Assembly (NCBI GenBank): GCA_947034885.2
Contig: OX344750.2
Coordinates: forward strand, 11,712,053-11,776,052
DNA: 64,000 bases
Reading direction: 5' to 3'
DNA from: Thuidium tamariscinum
Lineage: Eukaryota; Streptophyta; Bryopsida; Hypnales; Thuidiaceae
Each line of letters opens with the position of its first letter. Position 1 is the first letter of the stretch. The translations under genes were made by a program, and so were the position numbers. The notes under the pieces are model-generated. The model did not search any database and was not told where the DNA came from. It saw only the letters and a list, made by a program, of their open reading frames with translations. Of this stretch, positions 25,079 through 36,784 are shown piece after piece.

Positions 25079-25693
25079 GTAGAAAAATTCAGTTGGTAGT
25101 CTAGGAAAAAAAATTAAAACAAAAATGTTTGATTTTCATTCTTTTAAAAATTATTAAGTAGAAGTAGATTCGATATTGAAAAGAAAACTAAACCCTAAAC
25201 CTCTAAGATGGAATCAAAACACATTCATTGCGATAGTGAGACTGTTTGAGTAAGCCAATTTAAGCTTGTCAAACAATTTTCTCTAAAAAATTGTCAAAAT
25301 TGCTATTAGAAATGCATCCTACAAGTTATTTTTTCAAAAAGATGCTCAAACTTCTCCCAAAACAAGATTGTTCATAGCTTTCATATAACTAATCCAAGCG
25401 GAATGAATCAAAGCTTTTCACATAGAAGAAAATGTAATCTATAAGCAAAAAAAATTTCAAATATAATTTCAAAATTTTGTGGATTTATTGTACTTCCCAC
25501 TGGGAATAAATTGGAGCTTTTCGTGGAGTAACATTTGCATTGGGTCACGTATTGAATAAAAATTATATTTCCACAAAGGTAATCAATTTTCCTATTTTGT
25601 AAGAAAGTTTCCAAAGAAGTCACCAAAAATCAATTCATCGGAGCTTGCCTGAACTCCAAATAGTCCCCTGAAGGAACGATGGGCTTTTAGGGG
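25079..25693. mobile_element. Truncated TTAA/CCCCTAAA element, right part
   Basis: The right end GGGCTTTTAGGGG is followed by TTAA (25694-25697). The inner sequence (GAACTCCAAATAGTCC, TTGTAAGAAAGTTTCC) matches 33819-34744. The left part is missing, cut where the foldback ends at about 25078. Confidence 0.6.
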
Positions 25694-25719
25694 TTAATAC
25701 CCCCCAAGTCGCCGAGACG

Positions 25720-26345
25720 CCAACGGGCGAACGGGTCGTGTGGATCGCTACTCGGACGGCCCCGATGATGCAAACGAGTAGGGCGGACGGCTAGGGCTCG
25801 CAGATGGACTCCAATTGGATGGCCCTTCCGAGGCGGGCGGATCTAGGTCAGACAAACGGAGAAATTGTAGATGGATTGCGGACAGCGGACGGATTGCGGA
25901 CGGAGTGCGGACTACAAACTTCGGACAGCAAGGTGGGCGGAAACGCGAACTGCGAACTACGGGCTGTAGACAACAGACTGCGAACAGTAGGGCGGGCAGA
26001 CGCGTGGGGGTGCCGTCCGCACTTCCTACCAATGGACCGGTTTGTTGTCCGCAATCTGTCCGCCCATCCGCACTTCGACTGACCGCCGTCCCGCCTTCCG
26101 TCCGCAGTCTGACCGACCGCCCGTCCGCAATTCAACCGACCGCTGTCCTACCTCCCGTCCGTAGTCCGACCGACTACCCGTCCACCTTCCGTCTTACTAA
26201 AAGGCTGTCCGCATGGCTGTTTAGTCGCCCGTCCGCTAGACGTATGTCAAAAAAAATTTCAAATGTCAAAAGATGTCCGAGGGGTAGCGTCTACGTCCCA
26301 TGGACATCTGGACGTCCGGACGGACGTCTTGACATCCCGTCATCC
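25720..26345. repeat. GC-rich CCGTCCGC array, inverse of the 21.8-kb array
   Basis: Irregular copies of CCGTCCGCAGTC and CGACCGCCCGTCC on the + strand, mirror to the GGACGG array at 21786-22696; the first 250 bp still carry the GGACGG sense. At 26391-26425 and 26492-26522 two further copies of the CTCGGTGCCGAGGGGAGTCC palindrome close the array and mirror 21786-21815. A T run of about 30 lies at 26441-26472. Confidence 0.55.
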
Positions 26346-26559
26346 CTGCCCACAGCTCTAATTTAAAAAAAAATTCTTTTTCACCTTGCAATTGTGGGAC
26401 TCCCCTCGGTGCCGAGGGGAGTCCGTCGGGCGTCGGGCCAAAAAAAAATTTTTTTTTTTTTTTTTTTTTTTTGCAATAATAATTTTGTCGGAGCCATGGG
26501 ACTCCTCTCGGCACTGAGGGGTACTAAGAAGAAAAACCAAGGAGAGTGTTCACAAAAAT

Positions 26560-27200
26560 CTAGCAAAGTTTGACAAGTGTTATTATAAATAAACAACCAT
26601 TGGGTCAAGAAAGAAGAAATGAATCCCTTCATTGGATGAACAAGAGGATAATGAGTCAACTAATCAATAATCTTGTGTAACAAAGCTCATTCTTTACAAA
26701 AGTAATCCCTATCAATCAAATATATATTTTTAAATCTTAACAAATTCCATTATTGATACATTAAGACAAAAGTGTAGGTGCCTACATTGGCCTTTGAGAA
26801 GACCTACGCTACTATAAGATACTCATGAACAAAATGAAATTTGGTGTAACTAAGTTTTTTCCATATATAATGAAATCATACAAACAAATTTTTTTCTAAA
26901 ATTTAAACAAATCCATTGACTTAAAAATAAAGAGGGAATAATTGATGCCCTCCTATTGGCCTTGAGAAGACTTATATTGCTACAAGACATGATCAACCAA
27001 AATAAAATTTAGTGTAGCAAAGATTTTTATCAACAAATTTTTTTTCTAAAATCTAAACAACTGTAATAATAATACATCAATAAAAATCATTAGTACCTTT
27101 TCCTAGGCCTCAAAAAGATCTACATTATTATAGGATAATGATCAACCAATATTCTGTATTAACTTAATTCCACCTTTATTCATCTTTCATATCAATTGAG
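26560..27200. repeat. Degenerate tandem repeat, about 160-bp units
   Basis: About four diverged units sharing the frame CCTTGAGAAGACCTA, CTACTATAAGATA, ATGATCAACCAA and TTTAGTGTAGCAAAG (for example at 26787, 26950 and 27110). AT-rich, non-coding, inside the right part of the 6-kb element. Confidence 0.5.
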
Positions 27201-27495
27201 TTCTTCATTTTTATAATGTATACTTTTAAGTAAGATTGAAAATTAGAATCTTCATCCAATTTCAACATAACCAAGGTAATAGGTCGACGGTAATAGGTCT
27301 ACAAAAATAGGTACTAAAATTTATTAGAAATAAAAAATTTTGATTCAAATTTTAAGATGGAATCAATTTTAATGAATAAAATTAAGTTTTATAATGCTTC
27401 TTCAAATTTTTAAGCTTTGTGCTCACAGAATCCCTGCTCTACGCTCACAGACTCACGCTCACAAGCTCACAGAATAGCACCGCTGGTTGTCTCTC

Positions 27496-28150
27496 TCTTG
27501 AAAATGGGACAAAAAATGAATGACTATCCTATTTATTTGTCATCTTCTCCACTGTCACATTTGCATTTTTTAGTAGCTTATTGGACTACATTCAATTGTC
27601 AATTTCTATCTTTGATAAATTCACCAGATAATAACCACTTACTAATCAAGAGCTTATTAACTTGTACCATCTATCTAGGCAAATGCCTACACAATAGTGG
27701 ACTACTATTATGTCTCACAAGGGCAAAAATGAAGGGTTCTTGCAACAAATGGGGTTTGGAAATTGAACAATGAAGTGTTTAAGAGAAAAAAGACTCATAT
27801 TTAGAAAATAGATTTGTTGATAAACTAATGCCCTCCAAAATGAAATATATACTACTAATGAATTAAGAAAAAAAAGAGTTTTGAACATAGCTCCGAAATC
27901 TATTAAATTGCTATTTTTCACTTCAAAAGGACTTTTGAATTGATATCTACATTCATAATATCTACACAATCATTAGACGATATTATTAGAAGATTAATTG
28001 GGATGATTCTAATTTGGATATAATTATTAATAAATGGCATCTATATTTGAGGAAATGGACTTTTATGTGCTCTTGGATGACTACAATTTTTGGTTGCTAA
28101 TTTCTTCACTTCAAAGAATTTTTTTCTCTACTAAAGTATCTTAGAAAGGC
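27496..28150. other. AT-rich intergenic DNA
   Basis: No gene recognised. The 118-codon frame at 27417-27773 begins inside the transposon end and has no domain or start support. Confidence 0.5.
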
Positions 28151-28154
28151 ATAA

Positions 28155-29394
28155 CCCCTAAAGATCAAAATTGCATTTTTTAGCAATATAGAAATTTTAG
28201 GTAGGTACTTGTGACTAGAGATTTTATCCTTTTTCTATGAAATTTTGACACAACATTTTTCCAAAGAGTAGCTTTAAGATCCAAAAAAATTCATAATTTT
28301 TGACTACAAAGTTAAAAAGTTATTGCATGATATGTAATTTTCATTGTTTGGCAAGCAACTTAGGTAGACAAAAAAAATCTTAATAAAATATTCTTTTGAA
28401 AAAATTAGAATTTGAAATTCGTATTCTAGGATTTTGTGTATGTGGAAAGCTTTTAATTATTCCATTTTGATGAATAAAACAAATGTTTTAAGGAATTTGA
28501 GTTCGCGGGTAGTTATAATACTCTAAAATAAACTTTGAAGTCATTTATGTAACTCAATTTTCAATTTTCTTGAAAAAAAAATAAAAGCACTAGGTGTAGA
28601 TTGATTATTACAACATTACACTGGCATTTTTTAATTCCATAAATAAATTATCAACAATTTTGTATCTTGAATTGTTTTCTACATCTTTCTTCTTACTATT
28701 TTTTTCTATATGTTATGCAATTCCAAATGATTTGAAATTTTCTTAAGCATATAGACAATTTGCCTTGAAGAATGAATCCAAACAGTTACAATTTGTGGGA
28801 TTTTTTTCATTTCTTATGAAGTGCGAAAGTGGTGATATTTCATTTTATTGTGGACCTCCAAATGTCAAAATTCATCCATATATTCGATAGAAAATATCAT
28901 ATTAGCATATAATACATATTTATCATTCTATTTTCATCCATTATTTGGCAATTTCATCCAGTATTTTTTTTTAATTTGAAGTTTATTGTCAATTTCATCC
29001 AAATTTTTACTATTATTTTCTATAGGCTTTGTGCCAAGCAAAAATATTTGATGCAATTTTGCACTAAATTTCCAGAAAATAAAACCCATTGATTACAACT
29101 ACGTTGGACATTTTTTATACAAATGAGAATTAATTTTGTGAAGTGTAGTTGCCTAGTTTTTCACAAGGCTTAAAAAAAGATTTTTGTCATTTCAAATGCT
29201 AAAATCTTGCAATCTATAAGGAAATTTTTTTGAAAATTTTCCACATCTTCCTAAACCATTTTACCACAAGATCCTATAGTTACATCTGTCAAATAATACT
29301 TTTTTTTCTAAAATTTGATATTTGTTATAAAAATGGCACTTTTAGAGTTTTAGAGTGTTTATGGTAAAAACATAGTCAAAAACCTACAGTAGGA
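28155..29394. mobile_element. Diverged TTAA/CCCCTAAA element, inverted relative to 10619
   Basis: It begins CCCCTAAAGATC after ATAA and ends near AAAACATAGTCAAAAACC, the inverse of the opening of 59668-60602. Between these, most blocks of the 10619 element can be found in reverse order (CATAATTTTTGACTACAAAG, CCATTTTGATGAATAAA, CACATCTTCCTAAACC). About 250 bp of unrelated AT-rich sequence with repeated TTCATCCA words (28850-29100) appears inserted. An old copy judging by divergence. Confidence 0.55.
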
Positions 29395-29492
29395 TAAACT
29401 ACGGTGGCTAACCTTTGAAAATTTTTAATTCCATATTTTTAGCACAATAAAAGAAGATTGTGCTCTCTTTTTGCCAAAAATGACCCACCATA

Positions 29493-29709
29493 CACTAGAA
29501 GAAAAACGCAGAAATCCATGTTTATTTCAACAAAACACGTCAGGTAGATTGTGTTGAGATAGCGTTGCTGATAACGCAGGAAAACGTTGAAAATGCAGAA
29601 AAACACAGAAAACGCGTTTTTTTGTGTTTTTTCCGCGTTTTCAGCAACATAGTCTCAACACAATTTACCTGACGTGTTTTGTTGAAATAAATAGGGATTT
29701 CTTCTAGTG
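29493..29709. mobile_element. CACTA-type hairpin MITE, 217 bp, ATA duplication
   Basis: The ends are CACTAGAAGAAA and its inverse TTTCTTCTAGTG, with ATA on both sides (29490-29492 and 29710-29712). Almost the whole length is self-complementary (ATTTCAACAAAACACGTCAG against CTGACGTGTTTTGTTGAAAT), with a loop around 29610. Non-coding; it would fold into a long hairpin if transcribed. Confidence 0.85.
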
Positions 29710-29712
29710 ATA

Positions 29713-30736
29713 GTTTGCATTTGCCCATTCTTTTCCTATCTTCAATAATTCAATAAGTGATAGTCTCCATTCTATTAGAGTTTGTTGCTAGTTCATAGGA
29801 ATCAAGTAAAATGTAAATTAATGTGGAAATCTAAGAAAGGATATAATTATTGTCATATTTCATCACTCACGGGATGAAATTGATATATCAACTCTTCATG
29901 TGATTTTTTACACAAGGATTAGTCAATGAAGAAACATATCATTTCTTCATACTAAGTGATTGCCATTTTGGCACTTTCCTAAAAATTGAAAAAAAATTAT
30001 TGACAATCCTATTTAGGTGGCCACTTCCTTTTTGTCACATTTGCACTACTTGACAACGTTTTGGATTACAGTGTCATTTGTTTATTCCTCTATTTAATAA
30101 ATTCACATAGCCACCCACAAGTTGATGGCTTATTGGACTACACCAACTAGCCAATCTTATCTTTCAATAGCCTCACCATGTAATAGCCACCATCCTACTA
30201 GAGTTTAATGTCAATTGTAGAAATCAAGTAAAATTTGAAATAATGTGAAAGTCTAGAAAAAGTGAAAGGATATAATTGTTGTCACGTTTCATCACATGCA
30301 ACATGTAAGTAGTGTATGAACTCTTGATGTGATTTTTGTAAAAGGATTGGCAAATGTAGAAATAAATTGCTTCATCAAGTTCAAATGGCCACTATTTGGG
30401 CACTTTTTGGAAAAAGGAGATAAAAATTGTTGACAAACTTGTCGAGTTCTCTCCTCCCTTCCTATTGTGTTGGCACCACTAAGATACAATGCATTCAATC
30501 ATTAAGGGCATTACCCCACCCAATTTCTTTACAAATAGTAATTTTGACAACTTACAATTGTGAATAAATAAATTCCATTCCTTATTACCAATGCAAAATG
30601 TAATTAGGGAGATACTTAAGTAGATTGATTTAATTTTTTTCCATTCAAAAGTGTTTTTTTCTTAAAAAATTAAAGTTTCTCATTATTTTGGCATGTATTT
30701 CTTGAGAATTGTTTTTTGTGGACCTTAATTGACAAG
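29713..30736. other. AT-rich intergenic DNA with a diverged duplication
   Basis: No gene. Two stretches, about 29720-29990 and 30120-30430, share words such as TCACATTTGCACTACTTGACA, ATAATTGTTGTCA..TTTCATCAC and AGAGTTT, suggesting an old direct duplication of about 400 bp spacing. Confidence 0.4.
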
Positions 30737-30738
30737 TA

Positions 30739-32131
30739 CAGTGCGGTACCAATCAAGATGTCGTTTTTGAATTCGCAATGAGAAAAATTTCAGTACTACC
30801 AACTTTGAAAGCCTCCCAAGAGCTCAAAAATTGGTACTTACCACTAAATTCTTACCACAAAATCATCTTTAAGTTAATTATAAGTATGCCAAATTTCAAG
30901 GCCAAAATAATCACCAAAAAAAAGTTATTCAAAATCTACCAACATGGGTAGCGGTGAGAAACATTTCACTACTTTCAACTTTGACACCTTCCTAAGGATT
31001 GAGTTTTTTTTCTCTTGCCATGAAATTTTTGTCATAAAACAATCTCTATGTTTTTAATATGTATAAAAAATTTCAAGGCAAGAAATGTTTTTTTAAGAAG
31101 ATATGTGAAATCTCCCAACATGTGTAGTTTTGAGGAAATTTTCACAATTGCCAACTTTGACACCCTCCCAAGGGCTGAAAAAATTGGTTTATTACCATGA
31201 ATTTTTTTTGTGAAGTCATCTATATGTTGATAATATGTATTACAAATTTCCAATTCAAATGAATTACCAAAAAAAGATATACAAAATCTCCAAACATGTG
31301 TAGTTGTGAGAAAAGTTTCACTATTGCTGACTTGGACACCCTCCCAAGGGCTAAAAATTTGTCTATTTAACATGAATTCTTTTGAATAAGATCAACTTTA
31401 TGTTGATAATATATGTTCCAAATTTCAAGTTCAAAACACTTAACCAAAAAAAGATATTCAAAATCTCTCAACATGTGTAGTTGTGAGGTTGAGTTTTTAC
31501 ATTCGTGTCAAACTTTGCTCTACAAATAACACTATATTAAGGGCTCAAAAACTCCTCCTCACAACTACACATGTTGGGAGATTTTGTATATCTTTTTTTT
31601 GATAATTCATTTGAACTTGAAATTTGTAACAAATATTATTAACATATAGATGACTTCACAAAAAAAATTCATGGTAATAAACCAATTTTTCAGCCCTTGG
31701 GAGGGTGTCAAAGTTGGCAATTGTAAAAATTTCCTCAAAACTACACTTGTTGGGAGATTTCACATATCTTCTTAAAAAAACGTTTTTTTATCTTGAAATA
31801 TTTTTTACATATTAAAAACATAGATATTGTTTCATGACAAAAATTTAATGGAAAAAGAAAAAAAACTCAATCCTTAGGAAGGTGTCAAAGTTGAAAGTAG
31901 TGAAATGTTTCTCACCGCTACCCATGTTGGTAGATTTTGAATAACTTTTTTTCGGTGAATCTTTTGGCCTTGAAATGTAGCATACATATAATTAACTTAA
32001 AGTTGATGGTGTGGTAAGAATTTACTGGTAAATTACTGATTTTTGAGCTCTTGGGAGGCTTTCAAAGTTGGCAATATTGAAATTTTTCTCACTGCAAATT
32101 CAAAAACGACATTTTGATTGGTACCCCACTG
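30739..32131. mobile_element. 1.39-kb foldback element, CAGTG ends, TA flanks
   Basis: The outer ends CAGTGCGGTACCAATCAAGA and the inverse TTTTGATTGGTACCCCACTG are flanked by TA on each side. CAGTG termini with a TA duplication are typical of Tc1/mariner relatives. The arms (each about 650-700 bp) mirror each other and are themselves built of about four degenerate 170-bp units carrying CTTTGACACCCTCCCAAGGG and ACATGTGTAGTTGTGAG. The centre is near 31500-31545. A half-length relative is at 44599-45172. No transposase. Confidence 0.8.
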
Positions 32132-32133
32132 TA

Positions 32134-32924
32134 CAATACTCATTATAATATAGATCTATTCTTTTTGTAAAGAATACCATATGTTGTTTAAGATTCATAT
32201 TAGAGGAGTTTTTCGCTTCAAATAAACTATTTTGGGCTTCCTTCCAATATTGCAAACTAGCAACTAATTGTCTAAATTTTTGAATTTTCAAAAAGAACAT
32301 TTTATTTTTTCAAAATTTTTGGAATGTATTGAAAAGAAAGAAAATGATTTAAGAAAAATATTTTTTTCTAAAAACATTTAGTAATTAATTAAAATAATTA
32401 ATTAATATTATTTGATATGGCAATTGCCTAACCACATTAGATTGTTCATGCAAAACTATTCACACAACATTCCCAATGTTCAAGAACTTTCAATATTCCA
32501 AAGACTCATATCTCCCCTAATGCTCATTCTTCTTCACTAAAGTCAATTATGGAACCTCAAGTATATAGACTCTTCATTTACACCAACCATCAATTAGTTG
32601 GAGTTTTTCTCTTTCTTTTCATTCCATACTACCATTGGAAAGATGTGATTAAACATATGCTTTAATATTAAAAAGATTTGTTTTTTCCTACTCAAATTTT
32701 TTTTCTTAAAAGACAAATTTTAAAAAAAAATTGGCACATTTTTTTGGAAATACTTTATGCCAATTTTGATTGCTAAATATGATAATCATCATATTCCATG
32801 CTTTAGATGTCAAATAAAAAAAAGGTAGTTTGTAATTCTTGTTATACAAATCGAACTCCTTAAACTATCACATTTGTATAGTACACAAATATAACAGAGA
32901 TGGTTTTGATTTGGGTAAGTTAAC
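32134..32924. other. AT-rich intergenic DNA, nothing recognised
   Basis: No coding frame, RNA gene or inverted-repeat pair seen. Confidence 0.6.
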
Positions 32925-32928
32925 TTAA

Positions 32929-33649
32929 CCCTAAACCCTGAACTGTTGACAATGCCACTTTGTGGCTTTTACATGAATACAAGATCATGTGGAGAGCAAT
33001 TGAGAGCGTTTTTTCATCCATTTTTGCCTTGTTGATCTTGCATGGACGGTTATGAAGAGTATCCAATTGAGTTTGGAGTCTTGCCAGTGTTTGTCTTCTT
33101 GTGAATAAGAAGTTAGTAAAAAAACAAATCACAAAATATGCTATTTTTAGCGTGTTTTGCTAAATCTGAAATTTCTCCACAAAAACGTGTGTTTTGACTT
33201 TGAGCCCAACTTACAAAATGAAGGTCATCTATTCTAGTTTCTTCTCGTATTGGAATTTTGAAAAAAATCATAATTTTGAGTATTTTATTGCAATTTGAAC
33301 TTTGCATGTATTTTCAATGTCTTCTAGATTGTAATTATAGGATGACGTGGAAATTCAATTTACACCACGATGTTTGCCACTAAAATGTACACACATGGTG
33401 AAATTCTTAGATTTTTTGAGATAATTTTCTATTTGATATGATTTTTTTTCACTTTCTCTTCAGAAATTCTTAGAAAAATCAATTTTTTTCCGCAAAATCT
33501 AAATTTTTTGGGAAGTACAGAAGAGATGTAACATCATCTCTGAAAAATAAATACAAAATTTTTTTATACATATTCAACCGGGAAATGGCAGCAAACTGTG
33601 TGCTAGCACAAGGGCTGAAACCAATGGTTATGGGTCTAGCATTTAGGGG
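32929..33649. mobile_element. Possible old TTAA/CCCTAAA element
   Basis: TTAA precedes CCCTAAACCCTG at the left, and AGCATTTAGGGG precedes TTAA (33650-33653) at the right. Inner terminal similarity is weak, so pairing of these two ends is uncertain. Confidence 0.4.
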
Positions 33650-33818
33650 TTAATTGTCACTGTGACAAAATGTGACAAAAAGTGGGTAGTGAATAGTATT
33701 AGGTATTAGAGCTACCCATAAGAGAGCACACTATTTATGGGCTATGAATAGTATCCCCAAAATGGTGCGTTTGGCAGCCTAGTTACCAATGCAATGGAAC
33801 AATGGAAAAGGATGTATC

Positions 33819-34744
33819 CCGCACTAAAGGACCAAGACCTTTTTTCTGTCAAAAATCTCTCAAAACTATCATTTCTTTTGCATTCACCCAAGAAAACAAA
33901 AGAAAATAATTTTTTAAGAATCTACCCGTAGGATCTTGTACTTAACTTAATTGAGATCATGTGGTAAAAATTTCATGAAGTTTGACCGTATAAATTAGAA
34001 GATATGAGCAATTGAGCATTCAAAGTTGGAAATACAATTTTTTTAAATTGTGGACTGCAATTTCAAATGACTTTGATTGGCATTTGTTGAACTTTTTTGC
34101 ACTATAGAATTTGAATTAAAAAAAATTTGTGTTTAATAATTGAGTTGAGAGTTTAAGAAAAAAATTTACGCAAAAAACACTTGATTTTTATTCTTTAAAA
34201 AATTGTTAAGTAGATGTAGGTCCAAGATTTAAAGAAAAACTAAATGGTTAATAACTCTAAGGTGGGATTGAAATACAATAATCCCAATGGTGAAATTGTT
34301 CTAGCAAGTAAATATAACCTTGTACAACAATTTTTTTCTTAAATGTGAAAATTGCATTTAGAAATGAATCCTATAGGTTATTTTTTTGAGAAGTTGTTTA
34401 GATTGCCCAAGAAATAAGATTGTCCATAACTTTCTCATTATAAGTTCAAATAGAATGAATCAAAGCTATTCATGTAGGCAAAAATATATTATTTCAAAAA
34501 AAAAAATTAAATTAAACTTTGAATTTTTGCCAAAAAAAATTCTGCCTACCAAACAAAAATTTGAACTTTTGGTGGTATAACTTTTGCTCCTGGTCACCAA
34601 TTGAAATAAAAATTACATTCCTACAAAGATAATCAGTTTTTCTATCTTGTGAGAAAGTTTCAAAAGGTTTCACCAAAAATTGAAATCTATGGAACTTACC
34701 CGAACTCCAAATTGTCCTCTGAGGGGACAATGGTCCTTTAGAGG
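33819..34744. mobile_element. TTAA/CCCCTAAA element, left flank eroded
   Basis: The left end reads CACTAAAGGACCAAGACC, the right end GACAATGGTCCTTTAGAGG then TTAA (34745-34748). The interior matches the truncated copy at 25079-25693 (right half) and the fragment ending at 62611 (left half, inverted). About 925 bp, non-coding. Confidence 0.6.
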
Positions 34745-34829
34745 TTAATGTCCTAGTGACACCTCTTAAAATAGTGAATTTGTTATCCCTGGGATTGATG
34801 ACCACATCCTTGACTACACTAGTGCCCTT

Positions 34830-35320
34830 TGTTCAAAGACAGTGAGGCAGTGAGGCATTGACTGCCTCTTTTGAGCTCATTGCATTGTGACAAACTTTGT
34901 CACAGTGAGCTCAAAAACTAAAAAAATTTAAAAATTGAATTATTTTGCCCCCCCCTCCCAATCTGATTTGAACATTAAATTTTAAATATTAAAATTTTTT
35001 AACTTTTCAAACCCCCCTCCCTTCCCAATCTGATTTAATTATTAAATTTTGAATATTAAATTTATTATTTTTGAAACCCCCTCCCTCCCACCCATCTTAT
35101 ACTTCTCACAGGGTGGGCTTGGTTACAATGCTTATGGGACAAATGGGGTAATACCATATCCGTATTTTGTATGAGTTTCCGTATCTGTATCTATATAGTA
35201 TCTGTATCTGGTATTAGTATTAGTATTTAATATTAATATCTGTATTTACTGATGAGGGGGGTTAGGAAAATTAATCCAACAGGGTGTGCTGCCTCTTTTC
35301 GTCACATTGTGAGTTACATC
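34830..35320. repeat. Dispersed repeat with C runs and TATCTG microsatellite
   Basis: Contains CCTCTTTTGAGCTCATTG, two copies of a CCCCTCCC..AATCTGATTT block, a variable GTATCTGTATCT tract and GGAAAATTAATCC. Related copies in opposite orientation are at 55190-55530 and 57893-58345. The simple-sequence core differs between copies. Class of element unknown. Confidence 0.45.
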
Positions 35321-35640
35321 TTCTCTTATTCATATGAATGTTACAATGAATCTCTTTAATTGTAATTTTAAGTATTCAAAAATTTTGATTTTTAAGAAAT
35401 GCACATGATTTCTAAGACATTGCAGTCACATTTGTATACAAATAAAAAGTGCTTGCTTCAATTCTAAATTTCAAAATCCTAGAAAGAAGAGGTCAACACT
35501 CAGTATTTGTAAGTACTCATCACCTAAGAGTACATCTTCAATGAATTGAGCAAACTATGTTATCGTCTCTTTGGAGGTAAAACAAAAATTTCCTTCACAA
35601 TTGACCTCAACCAAGCTCTTATTCTTTTTGCTCATGCTTC

Positions 35641-36770
35641 TTGACAGCATTGCTGCCTAAGGTAGGAGGCTCGAATGTTGGAGGGTCATTAGAAACCGTT
35701 CATGTAGACTTACCGGTAATGGACTTGAGGTGGTCTTTAAATGGACCTTCTACTGTCCTTGAATGGATCAATAAAAAAAAATTGTTTATTGTAGGAACCA
35801 ATCATTCTCTTTGCTTTCCCAGTTTCTCTTTAGAAGCTGTAAGTGAACGATTTATAGAAGACCTATGGTCAGAAATAGGGACCTATGACTCAACTTGTTT
35901 GAAAATTCATAAGTAATTCAAAAATGCTTCAAAAAATACGAAACGACTTTGGTTACAATCAAATCTATTTATCTTTGTCTGAAAAATGAACTGAAAATAA
36001 TCCCATACAAAAAACCACATGAAAAAGGTGGACCAGCCCGTAGATGGACGCTTTAAGAGCCTCCTACCTTACATCTTCAAGTTGCAAAATGCACAGGTTC
36101 CAAGAGTGGCATATCCCATGGGCATGGTTGATTTTGATTTCGTGAAAATTAGTGAGGTTTGTCTTCATTTTTGACTCCACCTTGGCCAAATGCAACTCTT
36201 GTAGAGAAGAAAACTACCTGCTACAGTGCAAGGGCAATAAGAGAACCTCCTTACAAAAACTGATAGAACCCCTCATCACATACTGCCCTCAGAAAAATTC
36301 TAAAAGGGTAGTATAGGATCTATTACCATATGCATCTATTTCCAAGACATCTTCAAACAATATCAAGTCCCTAATTTTTTATTATAATCAATGGTGCAAT
36401 ATGAGAGCTAGAATATTAGCGGGTGACTACATGATTGCATTTCGAAAAAGAACCAATGAAAAAGAGGTCTCTATCATCTTGCAGGGTTTTTTTTTGTCAT
36501 TCATCAAACGCCTGGTGTCCGTGTCAATGTTCAAGGGTTAAAGTTTGGTGACAATGGTGAGTTAATCCTAAAGTGCTCCGACATCCATATTCCGGATGAT
36601 GAATAGAGGGCTTCAAGACATTGTTTCATTCAACTAACTTCTAATTTATCAAATGTAATATTTGAATCTAGAAAAGACAACCTTCCTTAATGACCAAATT
36701 GATGCAAATGATATATTTGTACAAAGCTATAAGCAAAAATGTGCAAAAATTCAAAAAAGGATTGAGGCCT
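35641..36770 (+). pseudogene. Decayed coding region, unknown protein family
   Basis: Protein-like sequence can be followed on the + strand with several breaks. The longest piece runs 35641-35916 (91 codons); others read VDGRFKSLLPYIF (near 36040), YNQWCNMRARILAGDYM (near 36390) and DANDIFVQSYKQKCAKIQ (near 36700). The VDGRFKSLLPYIF motif recurs as LDGRFMDLLPYF in the minus-strand remnant at 53.6-54.7 kb, so these are two members of one family. The 3' side ends just before a TTAA-element terminus (36777), so this could be the coding part of an element or a host gene relic. No family is recognised. Confidence 0.4.
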
Positions 36771-36781
36771 TTAGGGATTAA
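36771..36781. mobile_element. Right end of a TTAA/CCCCTAAA element
   Basis: GGCCTTTAGGGA followed by TTAA (36778-36781). No matching left end was found within 2 kb, and the decayed coding region lies immediately to the left. Confidence 0.45.
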
Positions 36782-36784
36782 CAG

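Larger units (their letters stand above)
21464..27485. mobile_element. 6.0-kb element with long inverted ends and 10-bp flanking repeat
   Basis: The left terminus CAGGGTTGCTATTTTGTGAG is matched with few mismatches by the inverted right terminus (CAGCGGTGCTATTCTGTGAG). Flanks GTTGTCACTC (21454-21463) and GTTGTCTCTC (27486-27495) agree at 9 of 10 bases, a plausible target duplication. Inverted similarity continues inward for at least 200 bp (for example CCTATTACCGTGGAACTATT against CCTATTACCGTCGACCTATT in inverse) and reappears at ACACTCTCCTT just outside the GC-rich arrays. No transposase is visible. It holds, in order, a GGACGG array, a Harbinger-like end, a tandem-repeat foldback, a truncated TTAA element, an inverted GGACGG array and a degenerate tandem array. 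The long ends and 10-bp duplication favour a Mutator-like origin; that is an inference. Confidence 0.55.

Noticed and set aside
26441-26472. Long T run as the poly(A) tail of a retroposed copy
   Set aside because: No gene-derived sequence or flanking target duplication next to it; it lies between two copies of the CTCGGTGCCGAGGGG palindrome.
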